DNA of 5,586 nt, from positions 1 through 5,586 of the forward strand of contig JAIFMT010000049.1 of the NCBI GenBank assembly GCA_020048295.1. The letters run 5' to 3'. This document shows, one piece after another, positions 1-5,586 of the stretch. Each line of letters starts with the position of its first letter. Positions within the stretch are counted from its first letter, which is position 1. The notes below the pieces were generated by a model, which was not told the origin of the DNA, did no database searches, and worked only from the letters and a program-made list of their open reading frames with translations. Source of the stretch: Rhodoferax sp. GTDB taxonomy: Bacteria; Pseudomonadota; Gammaproteobacteria; Burkholderiales; Burkholderiaceae. A program made the position numbers and the translations under genes.

Positions 1-88
1 GTGAGACCCATCGATCGGAAAAGCTGCAACCGGTTTCGCCCTTGAGCTTTGGCCTGATACGTGGCAGCACCAGCGCACAAAAAGAACG
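1..88. other. left-edge stretch downstream of dctP, no supported gene
   Basis: This is the sequence immediately 3' of the minus-strand dctP stop codon. I see no terminator-like hairpin followed by a T run on the minus strand, so transcription could continue leftwards. The only start codon of note on the minus strand is an ATG at positions 11-9, which would open a frame leaving the window after three codons. It has no convincing ribosome binding site. In TRAP operons dctQ and dctM usually follow dctP, so this could be the approach to dctQ, but nothing here proves it. Confidence 0.4.
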
Positions 89-1156
89 TCAGACAGTGCG
101 AAGCGCCAGTGCCTCACGCAGCGCCTGTACCCAGTTACCGCCAATGCGTCGTGCCAGTGCATCATGCACCGGTTGCACGGCAAGACGCAACTGCAGGCGC
201 TGGGTCTCGGTCAGCGTATGGATGCGTGTGGTATTGGCCAGACGCAGCGCGACCAATGCCTGGTCGTTACGCCGATCAGCAATCTGATTGGCGTAGACCA
301 GCGCTTCCTGCAACGCCTGGCTGATCAGCTGCCGATCTGTCGCGCTAAGGTATTGCCACAGGCGTTGGTGCGTCACGACGGCATAGCCCAGATAGCCATG
401 GTGCGTCAGACTCAAATCGGTTTGCACCTGATGCATGGACTGCGTCCAGAAGTTCGAAACCGGATTTTCAGTGCCATCGACCACCCCGGCTTGCAACGCG
501 CGCCGGGTCTCGCTGAATGCCAGCGTCACCGGGTGCGCCCCCAAGGCCCGCATCTGACCGGCAATCACCCTGGAGGCCTGCACCCGCATGCGCAGGCCAA
601 CATAGTCCGCTGGTTTGAGCAAGGGGCGGTTCGCACTCATTTGCTTGAAACCATTGTCAAAATAACCCAGGCCCACCAAGCCCTGGCGCGTCAGTCCCTG
701 AAACAGCTGCTGGCCCAGGTGGCCCTGCGTGATGTGCCGCACCGCAGACAGATCATCGAACAAAAACGGCAGATCAAACAATTCGAATTCGGGCAACCCG
801 ATGCGGCCGAACTTGGACAGCGATGGTGCCACCAGATCGACCGCACCGAGTTGCAATGCTTGCATTTCGTCGTCGTCACCGTACAACTCACCGTTGGGAA
901 AAACCGCAATCGCAATGCGCCCGCCCGAGCGCAGCGCCACCAGATCCCTGAAGTGGCTGGCCGCCAGCCCCTTGGGCGTCTCGCGAGCCACCACATGTGA
1001 AAACCGCAAGGTCAACGCCGGGTAGCCGCCAGCCTGCCCTGCGACTGGCAACAGTGAAGCAGCCAGCGCACCCAGCCATTGACGGCGTTTTGAAGGCGGG
1101 TAAACCTCTGGCGGAAACTGGCTGGCAAACATGCTGGCTATTATGCGGGGAAGCAC
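89..1156 (-). CDS. dctP: TRAP transporter substrate-binding protein, DctP family
   Basis: This is the periplasmic solute receptor of a tripartite ATP-independent transporter, which hands its ligand to the DctQM membrane complex. The DctP signature is clear along the protein: LRFSHVVARETPKG (residues 50-63), FPNGELYGDDDEMQALQLG (86-104), the APSLSKFG stretch (110-117), FDLPFLFDD (127-135), YFDNGFKQMSANRPL (165-179) and GVVDGTENPVSN further on. Arg191 in GLRMRVQ is the position of the family's conserved ligand-carboxylate arginine. Closeness to classical DctP favours a C4-dicarboxylate such as succinate, fumarate or malate, by inference. The N-terminus has KRRQWLGALAAS (23-34) and a likely cleavage after AGQA (residue 42). 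The twin arginines resemble a Tat signal. The longest frame starts with GTG at 1156. An ATG at 1132, eight residues in, is equally possible, and neither has a good Shine-Dalgarno. At 355 residues the length is slightly above normal because of the long N-region. It is divergent from the two-component genes. Confidence 0.93.
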   Translation of the reverse strand: MLPRIIASMFASQFPPEVYPPSKRRQWLGALAASLLPVAGQAGGYPALTLRFSHVVARETPKGLAASHFRDLVALRSGGRIAIAVFPNGELYGDDDEMQALQLGAVDLVAPSLSKFGRIGLPEFELFDLPFLFDDLSAVRHITQGHLGQQLFQGLTRQGLVGLGYFDNGFKQMSANRPLLKPADYVGLRMRVQASRVIAGQMRALGAHPVTLAFSETRRALQAGVVDGTENPVSNFWTQSMHQVQTDLSLTHHGYLGYAVVTHQRLWQYLSATDRQLISQALQEALVYANQIADRRNDQALVALRLANTTRIHTLTETQRLQLRLAVQPVHDALARRIGGNWVQALREALALRTV

Positions 1157-1177
1157 ATTTCTGCTGTAACACCACGC
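1133..1177. promoter_or_regulatory. very compact divergent control region, dctP / sensor kinase
   Basis: The two divergent start codons (minus-strand GTG ending at 1156 and plus-strand ATG at 1178) are only 21 bp apart, or 45 bp if dctP starts at the ATG at 1132. The minus strand carries CATAAT (1145-1140), a five-of-six match to a sigma-70 -10 box. GTTACA lies 19 bases upstream of it, a weak -35 with long spacing. The plus strand carries the partly overlapping TATTAT (1139-1144) without a recognisable -35. These are visual matches only. If the CATAAT box were used, the dctP transcript would begin close to the ATG at 1132. The regulator's binding site would then have to lie within the 5' coding part of the kinase or of dctP. 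Confidence 0.3.
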
Positions 1178-1396
1178 ATGGCCAAACCTGCCGTATCCGC
1201 TGACCAGTCACCTGACTTTGCCCTGCTTCAGCAGTCGGTGGTGCGCAGTGGCGGGCGCAACCGCATGGCCTTGCTTTGGTTGCTGGGCCTGCTCGGGCTG
1301 CTGCTTGGCCTGGTGGTGACCTTGCTGCTGTACCTGAACAATTTTGAGGAAGAAGAGTCGGCGCGGCGGCGCGCACTTCAGAAGGCTCGAAGATGA
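1178..1396 (+). pseudogene. dctS: 5' fragment of the sensor kinase: N-terminus and first membrane helix, out of frame with the rest
   Basis: This 72-residue frame encodes a short cytoplasmic N-terminus, then one strong hydrophobic helix (MALLWLLGLLGLLLGLVVTLLLYL, about residues 30-53), then the acidic and basic start of an extracytoplasmic helix (NNFEEEESARRRALQ). It ends at a TGA at 1394-1396 after a nonsense-looking tail (KARR). It is the missing front of the kinase, which continues in another frame as HFRRLEDDLLVLARHAVL. No stand-alone function is likely. The ATG at 1178 has no clear ribosome binding site nearby; the nearest purine-rich tract, GGGGAAG around 1147-1153, is too distant. The frame change is best explained by a small indel near 1370-1381. 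It could be a true mutation or a sequencing or assembly error. Confidence 0.75.
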
Positions 1397-3224
1397 CCTG
1401 TTGGTGCTGGCGCGCCACGCCGTACTGCAGAGCAGCCAACTTGCCGAAACGGCACACAGCACCCAGGCACTGCAAGGCGGACTGTTGTGGCGCGAGCCAG
1501 AGGTGGTTTTGTCCAGCGGCTGGATGGCTGCCGACACGCCAGGCGATGTAACCCAAGGACCGCAGCGCTGGCAAGCAGACGTGGCAGCTCACCCGGACAA
1601 TGAACGGGCGCTAAAACTGATGCAATCCACCACGCAAGGCCTGCGTCGCTCGGCGTACGCTGGCTTGATGCTGCGCCCGGATGGTGCACCAAGTGACGTG
1701 CTGTGGCTTGCCGTGCCATTCTTTGACCGGGGCGCGTTTGTTGGCAATTACCTGGCCGCCATTTCGCTGCAGCGCGCGCTCAGCGCTTTGGTGCCGGGAT
1801 GGTTTGCGCAGGACCACCAAATTGTCCTGCTGACAGACGATGCGCAAGGCGGCACCACTGCGCACACAGACACTGTCACCGGATCGACTGCCCCGCTCAC
1901 GTCTGACAACACCACTTATCGGGTGGCACTCAACCTGCCTGGCAGTGACCTGTCGGTGCAGGTCAGCCAGACGCGGGCCACGCCAGCCACCGTGCCACGC
2001 ATTTTTTTTCTGGTGGCGCTGCTTTTTTTGCTGGGCATGTTGGTGGCGCTGTATGCCCTGCGACGCGACATCGTCAAACGCCAAAAAGTGCAGGCGTTGC
2101 TGCAAGCCCAGATCGTGCTGCGCACGGCCATGGAAAATTCGGTCACCACCGGGCTGCGTGCCTGGGACATGCAGGGCTGCATTTTGTATGTGAACGTGGC
2201 CTTCACCCGCATGGTGGGTTACCCGTCAACGGCGCTGATCGGGCGATCGATGCCGTTTCCGTACTGGCCACCCGACCAGCATGACGCCCTCACCAGAGTG
2301 CATGAAAACCTGATGACGCGTGGCACACGCGGCAACGGCGTAGAGGTGCAATTTGCCCATAGCGATGGTCACCTGATTGATGTGCTTATTCATGAGGCCC
2401 CACTGCACACCGCCAGTGGTGCGCAAATCGGCTGGATGAGTTCGGTAATGGATATCAGCGAGCGCAAACGGGCACAGCGCATGGCGATGGCACAGCAGGA
2501 AAAGCTGGAGGCATCAGGTCGCCTGATTGCCGTGGGCGAGGTGGCTTCGACCCTGGCGCATGAATTGAACCAGCCGCTGGGTGCGTTGAGCAGTTTTGCC
2601 AACGGTCTGCTCAACCGGTTGCGCGACGACAACATCAGTCTTCCCGAACTGCTACCGGTGGTTGAGCGCATGGCACGCCTGGCCGAGCGCGCCGGCGGCA
2701 TCATTCGCCGTGTCAATGACTTTGCCAGGCGGCGCGAGTTGTCGCGTCAACACCTCGATCTGGTGGCATTTTTGGCTCGCGTGCTCGATGGACTGACAGA
2801 CTCTGTCGGCACACCCGTGCGCTGGCAACCGCCGCCGCAGCCGGTCTGGATAGATGCCGATGAATTGCTGCTGGAGCACTTGGTCAACAACCTGCTGGGC
2901 AATGCGCAGGACTGGGCAACCCACGGCAGCAGCAGCGCCCAGGTGTGGCTTGACCTGCACTGTGACAACGGTCAGGCCATGGCCATCCTGAGTGTTTCCG
3001 ACACAGGACCGGGTGTCAGCGAAGAGGCTCGGCACAGCATCTTCAATGCCTTTGTCAGCCGCAAAGAGGGCGGCATGGGCATGGGGCTGGCTATTTGCCG
3101 ATCCATCGTCGAAGCACACCATGGTCGCATTGACGTGGGACGCGACCCACTGCTCGGTGGTGCGCGTTTCAGTGTTGCTCTGCCGCTGGCAAAAGTTGTG
3201 GCACAGTTTGAGGATGCAAGATGA
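1344..3224 (+). CDS. dctS: PAS-containing membrane sensor histidine kinase, DctS-like (5' end frameshifted)
   Basis: This is the sensor of a two-component system. It autophosphorylates on histidine and passes the phosphate to the adjacent regulator. Numbering is from the TTG at 1344, the first base of the open frame, not a believable start. Residues about 11-218 form the extracytoplasmic sensing region. Residues 220-241 (IFFLVALLFLLGMLVALYAL) are the second membrane helix. A PAS domain spans about 260-370 and ends in DISERKR. The HisKA H-box is LAHELNQPL with phosphoacceptor His406. The ATPase domain shows the N-box NNLLGNAQDW (Asn520), G1 DTGPGV (553-558) and G2 GMGMGLAICRSIVEAHHG (from 577), typical of kinases paired with FixJ-type regulators. 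The first membrane helix lies in another frame (1178-1396), so the reconstructed gene runs 1178-3224. The first in-frame ATG is 1524, inside the sensor region. Translation from there, or from 1344, would lack the first helix and misplace the sensor domain. The C4-dicarboxylate ligand is inferred from the divergent dctP. Confidence 0.85.
   Translation: MRKKSRRGGAHFRRLEDDLLVLARHAVLQSSQLAETAHSTQALQGGLLWREPEVVLSSGWMAADTPGDVTQGPQRWQADVAAHPDNERALKLMQSTTQGLRRSAYAGLMLRPDGAPSDVLWLAVPFFDRGAFVGNYLAAISLQRALSALVPGWFAQDHQIVLLTDDAQGGTTAHTDTVTGSTAPLTSDNTTYRVALNLPGSDLSVQVSQTRATPATVPRIFFLVALLFLLGMLVALYALRRDIVKRQKVQALLQAQIVLRTAMENSVTTGLRAWDMQGCILYVNVAFTRMVGYPSTALIGRSMPFPYWPPDQHDALTRVHENLMTRGTRGNGVEVQFAHSDGHLIDVLIHEAPLHTASGAQIGWMSSVMDISERKRAQRMAMAQQEKLEASGRLIAVGEVASTLAHELNQPLGALSSFANGLLNRLRDDNISLPELLPVVERMARLAERAGGIIRRVNDFARRRELSRQHLDLVAFLARVLDGLTDSVGTPVRWQPPPQPVWIDADELLLEHLVNNLLGNAQDWATHGSSSAQVWLDLHCDNGQAMAILSVSDTGPGVSEEARHSIFNAFVSRKEGGMGMGLAICRSIVEAHHGRIDVGRDPLLGGARFSVALPLAKVVAQFEDAR
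3210..3214 (+). promoter_or_regulatory. ribosome binding site of the response regulator, inside the kinase 3' end
   Basis: GAGGA lies six bases before the ATG at 3221, within the last codons of the kinase. With the ATGA stop/start overlap it fixes the regulator's start and suggests translational coupling. Confidence 0.7.
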
Positions 3225-3919
3225 ATACAGTTAACAGTGACTCTCTGTTGCCTTCACCAGCGCAGTCAGACCTCATCGCTACCGAAACGTGCCCCCGCGC
3301 GGCCATCCACATCGTGGACGACGACCCCGACATCCGCGATGGCCTGGCCTGGCTGTTTGAATCACGCGGCTTTGCCCCCACCACATGGAACGGTGGTCAG
3401 GTGTTTCTGGACGCCGTGCGGACGCGCCAAGGCAACTGGGGCCAGGCTGCCGTACTGCTGGATGTGCGCATGGCTCCGCTGTCTGGGCTGATGACGTTTG
3501 AACAGCTCAAGGCCTTGACCTGCCCATGGCCGGTGCTGTTTCTCACTGGCAATGGCGATGTTGGCATGGCAGTGGCGGCTGTCAAGGGCGGTGCCTGGGA
3601 CTTTTTGGAAAAGCCATTCCAGGACAACGAACTGGTAGACCGAGTGGCGCAGGCGCTGGCCGCCGCCAGCACCGTGCTGCACGACGATGCCGAAACCCGG
3701 CGCATGCGCCAGGCACTGGGCAGCTTGAGTCCGCGCGAGCGCGAGGTACTCGATGAGCTGATCCGGGGACACTACAACAAGAACATTGCCGACCATCTGG
3801 GCATCACCCAGCGCACGGTGGAATTTCACCGCGCCAATATTTTTGAGAAGATGGGGGTTAGCTCGGCCATCGAGCTGGCGCACAAGCTGGGACGACTTCA
3901 GTCCACCAGATCACCCTGA
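3221..3919 (+). CDS. dctR: FixJ/LuxR-type response regulator, DctR-like
   Basis: This is the cytoplasmic DNA-binding partner of the upstream kinase. The receiver domain (about residues 28-145) has the acidic pocket Asp33-Asp35, phosphoacceptor Asp81 in LLDVRMAPLSGL, the switch threonine Thr109 in FLTGNGD, and Lys131 in LEKPF. The GerE/LuxR helix-turn-helix is at about 169-228 (LSPREREVLDELIRG, then NIADHLGITQRTVEFHRANIFEKM). This is the FixJ/NarL architecture, 232 residues long and slightly extended at the N-terminus by about 25 polar residues. The loop after Asp81 reads RMAPLSG rather than the common RMPGMSG, a modest departure that may be normal in this subgroup. The ATG at 3221 overlaps the kinase TGA by four bases and has a good ribosome binding site, so the pair is one operon. 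The known DctSR system of Rhodobacter capsulatus also has a FixJ-subfamily DctR next to dctP. Control of the divergent dctP is therefore the natural inference, but it is not shown here. Confidence 0.93.
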   Translation: MNTVNSDSLLPSPAQSDLIATETCPRAAIHIVDDDPDIRDGLAWLFESRGFAPTTWNGGQVFLDAVRTRQGNWGQAAVLLDVRMAPLSGLMTFEQLKALTCPWPVLFLTGNGDVGMAVAAVKGGAWDFLEKPFQDNELVDRVAQALAAASTVLHDDAETRRMRQALGSLSPREREVLDELIRGHYNKNIADHLGITQRTVEFHRANIFEKMGVSSAIELAHKLGRLQSTRSP

Positions 3920-4080
3920 TGACATGCAAAAATGCCTTCTACCCCTTTAAATCATTGCGCCTAATGCTACATAAATGATATCTTTTGAATGTCGCCTTGG
4001 CGCAACCGATGAAGGGTCTGGCGCGCAGCTTGCGGCACAATGGTCGCTTGCGTGTACCACAGCAGTTGCACAAATTTACC
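3920..4080. other. intergenic region between dctR and phosphofructokinase
   Basis: This is a locally AT-rich gap in a GC-rich neighbourhood, especially 3925-3992. It holds a weak inverted repeat, ATCATT (3951-3956) and AATGAT (3974-3979), with a 17-base loop, followed a few bases on by CTTTT. This is a poor candidate terminator for the dctSR operon. A short palindromic stem CGCC-TT-GGCG lies at 3993-4002. GCTTGCG occurs twice as a direct repeat (4028-4034 and 4046-4052), 18 bases apart start to start, flanking CACAAT at 4036-4041. CACAAT could be a -10 element for pfk, but no -35 box is recognisable at the proper distance. The region probably contains the end of one operon and the promoter of the next; the exact elements are not determined. 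Confidence 0.4.
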
Positions 4081-4085
4081 AAGGA
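4081..4085 (+). promoter_or_regulatory. ribosome binding site of phosphofructokinase
   Basis: AAGGA is spaced five bases from the ATG at 4091. It decides the start against the upstream in-frame ATG at 4040, which has no purine-rich site and would add 17 residues unlike the family's N-terminus. Confidence 0.8.
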
Positions 4086-4090
4086 CAACC

Positions 4091-5200
4091 ATGAAGAAAC
4101 CTATCAAACGCATCGCCGTCTGTACTGGCGGCGGTGACGCACCCGGCCTCAACGCGGTGATCCAGGCGGTGGTGATTGCCGCCGACAACCTGGGCTGGCA
4201 GTGCTACGGCATTCGCGATGGCTTCAACGGCATCATGTTCCCTGAACGTTACCCTGAAGGTGGCGTCTACCGCCTCACCCGCGACAAGGTGCGCGGCATC
4301 GGTCACCTGGGCGGCACCATTCTGGGCACCACCAACAAGGGCAACCCACTCCATTTTCCGGTCAACATGCCCGATGGCACCACCCGTGAGATCGACCGCT
4401 CTGACGAGCTGCTGACCTACTTTGCCACCCACGAAATCGACGCGCTGGTGTCCATTGGTGGCGATGGCTCGCTGACCATTGCCGAGGCATTGCACCGCAA
4501 GGGATTGCGCGTGGTGGGCGTACCCAAAACCATCGACAACGATCTGGATAAAACGCTCACCACCTTCGGTTTTGACACTGCGGTCGGCTTTGCTACCGAG
4601 TGCATCGACCGCCTGCACAGCACTGCCGAGAGCCACCAACGGGTGATGGTGGTTGAGGTGATGGGCCGCTACGCCGGCTGGATTGCGCTGCACGCCGGTA
4701 TTGCCGGCAACGCCCACGCCATTTTGATCCCCGAGATCGGTTTTGACATTGAGCAGGTCACCGCCAAACTGCGTGAGCGCGAGGCCGATGGTCACCTGTA
4801 TTCCATCGTCGTGGTGGCCGAAGGCGCGCAAGCCAAAGACGGCCAGCGCGAACTGGTGGCTCCCGCTGAGGTGGGACACGCCGAGCGGCTGGGTGGTATT
4901 GGTGAATCGATTGCCCACGCCCTGTCCCAGAGCACTGGCAAGGACACACGGGTCGTGGTGCTGGGTCACTTGCTGCGCGGTGGCAGCCCAACCTCGTTTG
5001 ACCGGTTGGCAGCACTGCGCTTTGGTGCTGGTGCAGTGCGCGGTCTTGAAGCAGGCCAGAGCGGCGTGATGGTTGCACTGGGCATCAACGGTGTTGATTA
5101 CGTAGACCTGGAAGAAGTCGCTGGTCGCATGCGCAATGTGCCGCTGGACTGTGACACCTTGCAAACCGGGCGTGACCTGGGCATATCGTTCGGCGATTGA
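4091..5200 (+). CDS. pfkA: 6-phosphofructokinase, group III (mixed-substrate) type
   Basis: This enzyme phosphorylates fructose 6-phosphate to fructose 1,6-bisphosphate in cytoplasmic glycolysis, using ATP or possibly pyrophosphate. The 369-residue product starts MKKPIKRIAVCTGGGDAPGLNAVI, the phosphate-loop region of PFKs. It then shows GIRDGFNGIM, GGTILGTTNKGNP, IGGDGS (Asp125-Gly126), PKTIDNDL (Lys146, catalytic-type Asp149), VMGRYAGWIALHAGIAG (Met191-Gly192-Arg193), LIPE (Glu215) and LGHLLRGGSPTSFDR (His293, Arg296). The last fits the PFK family pattern as I remember it. Against E. coli PfkA (offset 22 in this part), Gly126 corresponds to Gly104, as in ATP enzymes. Lys146 corresponds to position 124, where a lysine is typical of PPi enzymes. 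This Gly/Lys mixture is found in group III and is usually linked to ATP use, so the donor is not settled by sequence alone. The protein is about 50 residues longer than E. coli PfkA, as expected for group III. It appears monocistronic: the next gene starts 76 bp later. Confidence 0.95.
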   Translation: MKKPIKRIAVCTGGGDAPGLNAVIQAVVIAADNLGWQCYGIRDGFNGIMFPERYPEGGVYRLTRDKVRGIGHLGGTILGTTNKGNPLHFPVNMPDGTTREIDRSDELLTYFATHEIDALVSIGGDGSLTIAEALHRKGLRVVGVPKTIDNDLDKTLTTFGFDTAVGFATECIDRLHSTAESHQRVMVVEVMGRYAGWIALHAGIAGNAHAILIPEIGFDIEQVTAKLREREADGHLYSIVVVAEGAQAKDGQRELVAPAEVGHAERLGGIGESIAHALSQSTGKDTRVVVLGHLLRGGSPTSFDRLAALRFGAGAVRGLEAGQSGVMVALGINGVDYVDLEEVAGRMRNVPLDCDTLQTGRDLGISFGD

Positions 5201-5276
5201 GCGCTAGCCAGCACATCTTTTGTCTTCAAAACGGTTGTTTCAAAAAGCCACGGCGACTGACACTGGGGCCAGCAAC

Positions 5277-5586
5277 ATGTTCACAGATCACCCAAACCAC
5301 ACGGTAAAAGTCTCGTCGCTCAGGAGGCAGGTTTGCCTTGTCGCCGTGGTCTTCAGTGCGAGCTGCACAGCCTGGTCAGCGGACGAAGTACTCGCGCCAT
5401 CGCTTGCGGGCATCAGCTTGCATGGCTTTGGCACACTCGGCCTCACGCGTGCGAATGATGCCAACGCCCAGTTTGTTCGTGACCTGTCACAACCCAATGG
5501 GGCTGGCACACAGTGGACTCCCAAGGTGGACAGCCTGCTTGGCGTCCAGACCAATGTGCAGTTCAGTCCCGACACCGAAGGTGTCG
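5277..5586 (+). CDS. exported protein, probable outer-membrane beta-barrel (porin-like), 3' end outside window
   Basis: An open frame from the ATG at 5277 runs off the right edge (103 codons visible). Residues 15-34 form a signal peptide: the basic LRRQ, a hydrophobic core (VCLVAVVFSASC), then AWSA with likely cleavage before DEVL at residue 35. The mature part begins with alternating, aromatic-containing segments: ISLHGFGTLGLTRAND, FVRDLSQPNGAGTQWTPKVDSLLGVQTNVQFSPDTEGV. This pattern, 'GFGTLG...DLSQP.GA...W..KVDSLLG.Q', recalls uncharacterised porin-like proteins common in Betaproteobacteria. The resemblance is from memory and moderate. There is no strong ribosome binding site before 5277; GGGG at 5264-5267 is the closest purine cluster. 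An AGGAGG at 5322-5327 lies inside the frame and encodes the basic signal-peptide arginines. The nearest in-frame start after it (GTG at 5346) is 18 bases away and would lose the basic n-region. The 76-bp gap after pfk shows no clear terminator or promoter. Confidence 0.65.
   Translation, partial: MFTDHPNHTVKVSSLRRQVCLVAVVFSASCTAWSADEVLAPSLAGISLHGFGTLGLTRANDANAQFVRDLSQPNGAGTQWTPKVDSLLGVQTNVQFSPDTEGV

Noticed and set aside
164..1000. Plus-strand open frame (278 codons) opposite dctP
   Set aside because: It is a shadow frame with Gln/His/Arg-rich composition and no domain, whereas the minus strand carries a complete DctP family protein.
1344..1396. Programmed ribosomal frameshift joining the two kinase parts
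   Set aside because: I see no slippery heptamer, no run of identical bases and no internal Shine-Dalgarno at the junction. A mutation or an assembly error is simpler.
3951..3990. Rho-independent terminator after dctR (ATCATT...AATGAT then CTTTT)
   Set aside because: The stem is only six AT-rich pairs with a 17-base loop, and the T run is four bases. It is too weak to call.
4009..4134. Small frame of 41 codons starting at the ATG at 4009 and overlapping the pfk start, as a leader peptide
   Set aside because: There is no ribosome binding site, the composition is arginine-rich without pattern, and it runs out of frame into the well-supported pfk gene.
4076..5164. Long minus-strand open frame (362 codons) antisense to almost the entire phosphofructokinase
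   Set aside because: It mirrors the codon structure of a GC-rich gene. The product is rich in His, Gln, Ala and Val with no recognisable domain, and the plus strand encodes an unmistakable enzyme.
5322..5346. AGGAGG as the ribosome binding site of the porin-like gene with a GTG start at 5346
   Set aside because: The spacing is 18 bases and the product would lose the basic part of its signal peptide. The ATG at 5277 gives a complete signal peptide.

Overview
The window looks like the chromosome of a betaproteobacterium, most likely in or near the Comamonadaceae (Rhodoferax- or Polaromonas-like). This rests on GC-rich codon use, a TRAP binding protein next to a FixJ-type two-component pair, and the style of the partial outer-membrane protein at the right edge. 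The genus is inferred from remembered family resemblance, not from a search.

Layout. Positions 1-88 hold no gene I can support. A DctP-type TRAP substrate-binding protein runs leftwards (89-1156, minus strand). Only about 21 bp away, a divergent two-component system runs rightwards: a membrane sensor histidine kinase with a PAS domain (reading from 1178 to 3224) and a FixJ/LuxR-type response regulator (3221-3919). Kinase and regulator overlap by four bases (ATGA). A 171-bp intergenic stretch separates this locus from a 6-phosphofructokinase of the long 'mixed-substrate' class (4091-5200), which has a good ribosome binding site. After a further 76 bp comes the start of an exported protein, probably an outer-membrane beta-barrel (5277 to beyond the window edge).

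How the genes fit together. The arrangement matches the DctS/DctR systems that sense external C4-dicarboxylates and switch on the TRAP transporter DctPQM. The binding protein would capture the substrate in the periplasm, and the kinase/regulator pair would control its synthesis. The membrane subunits DctQ and DctM are not in the window; if present, they would lie beyond the left edge. Phosphofructokinase and the porin-like protein appear to be independent units.

Main oddity. The kinase is split. Its first transmembrane helix is in one frame (1178-1396), while everything else is in another (open 1344-3224). The same eight bases at the junction, CACTTCAG at 1374-1381, read plausibly as kinase sequence in both frames. 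This suggests a small deletion between short direct repeats, although an assembly error is possible. I found no CRISPR array, mobile element, tRNA or rRNA, and no clearly new system.
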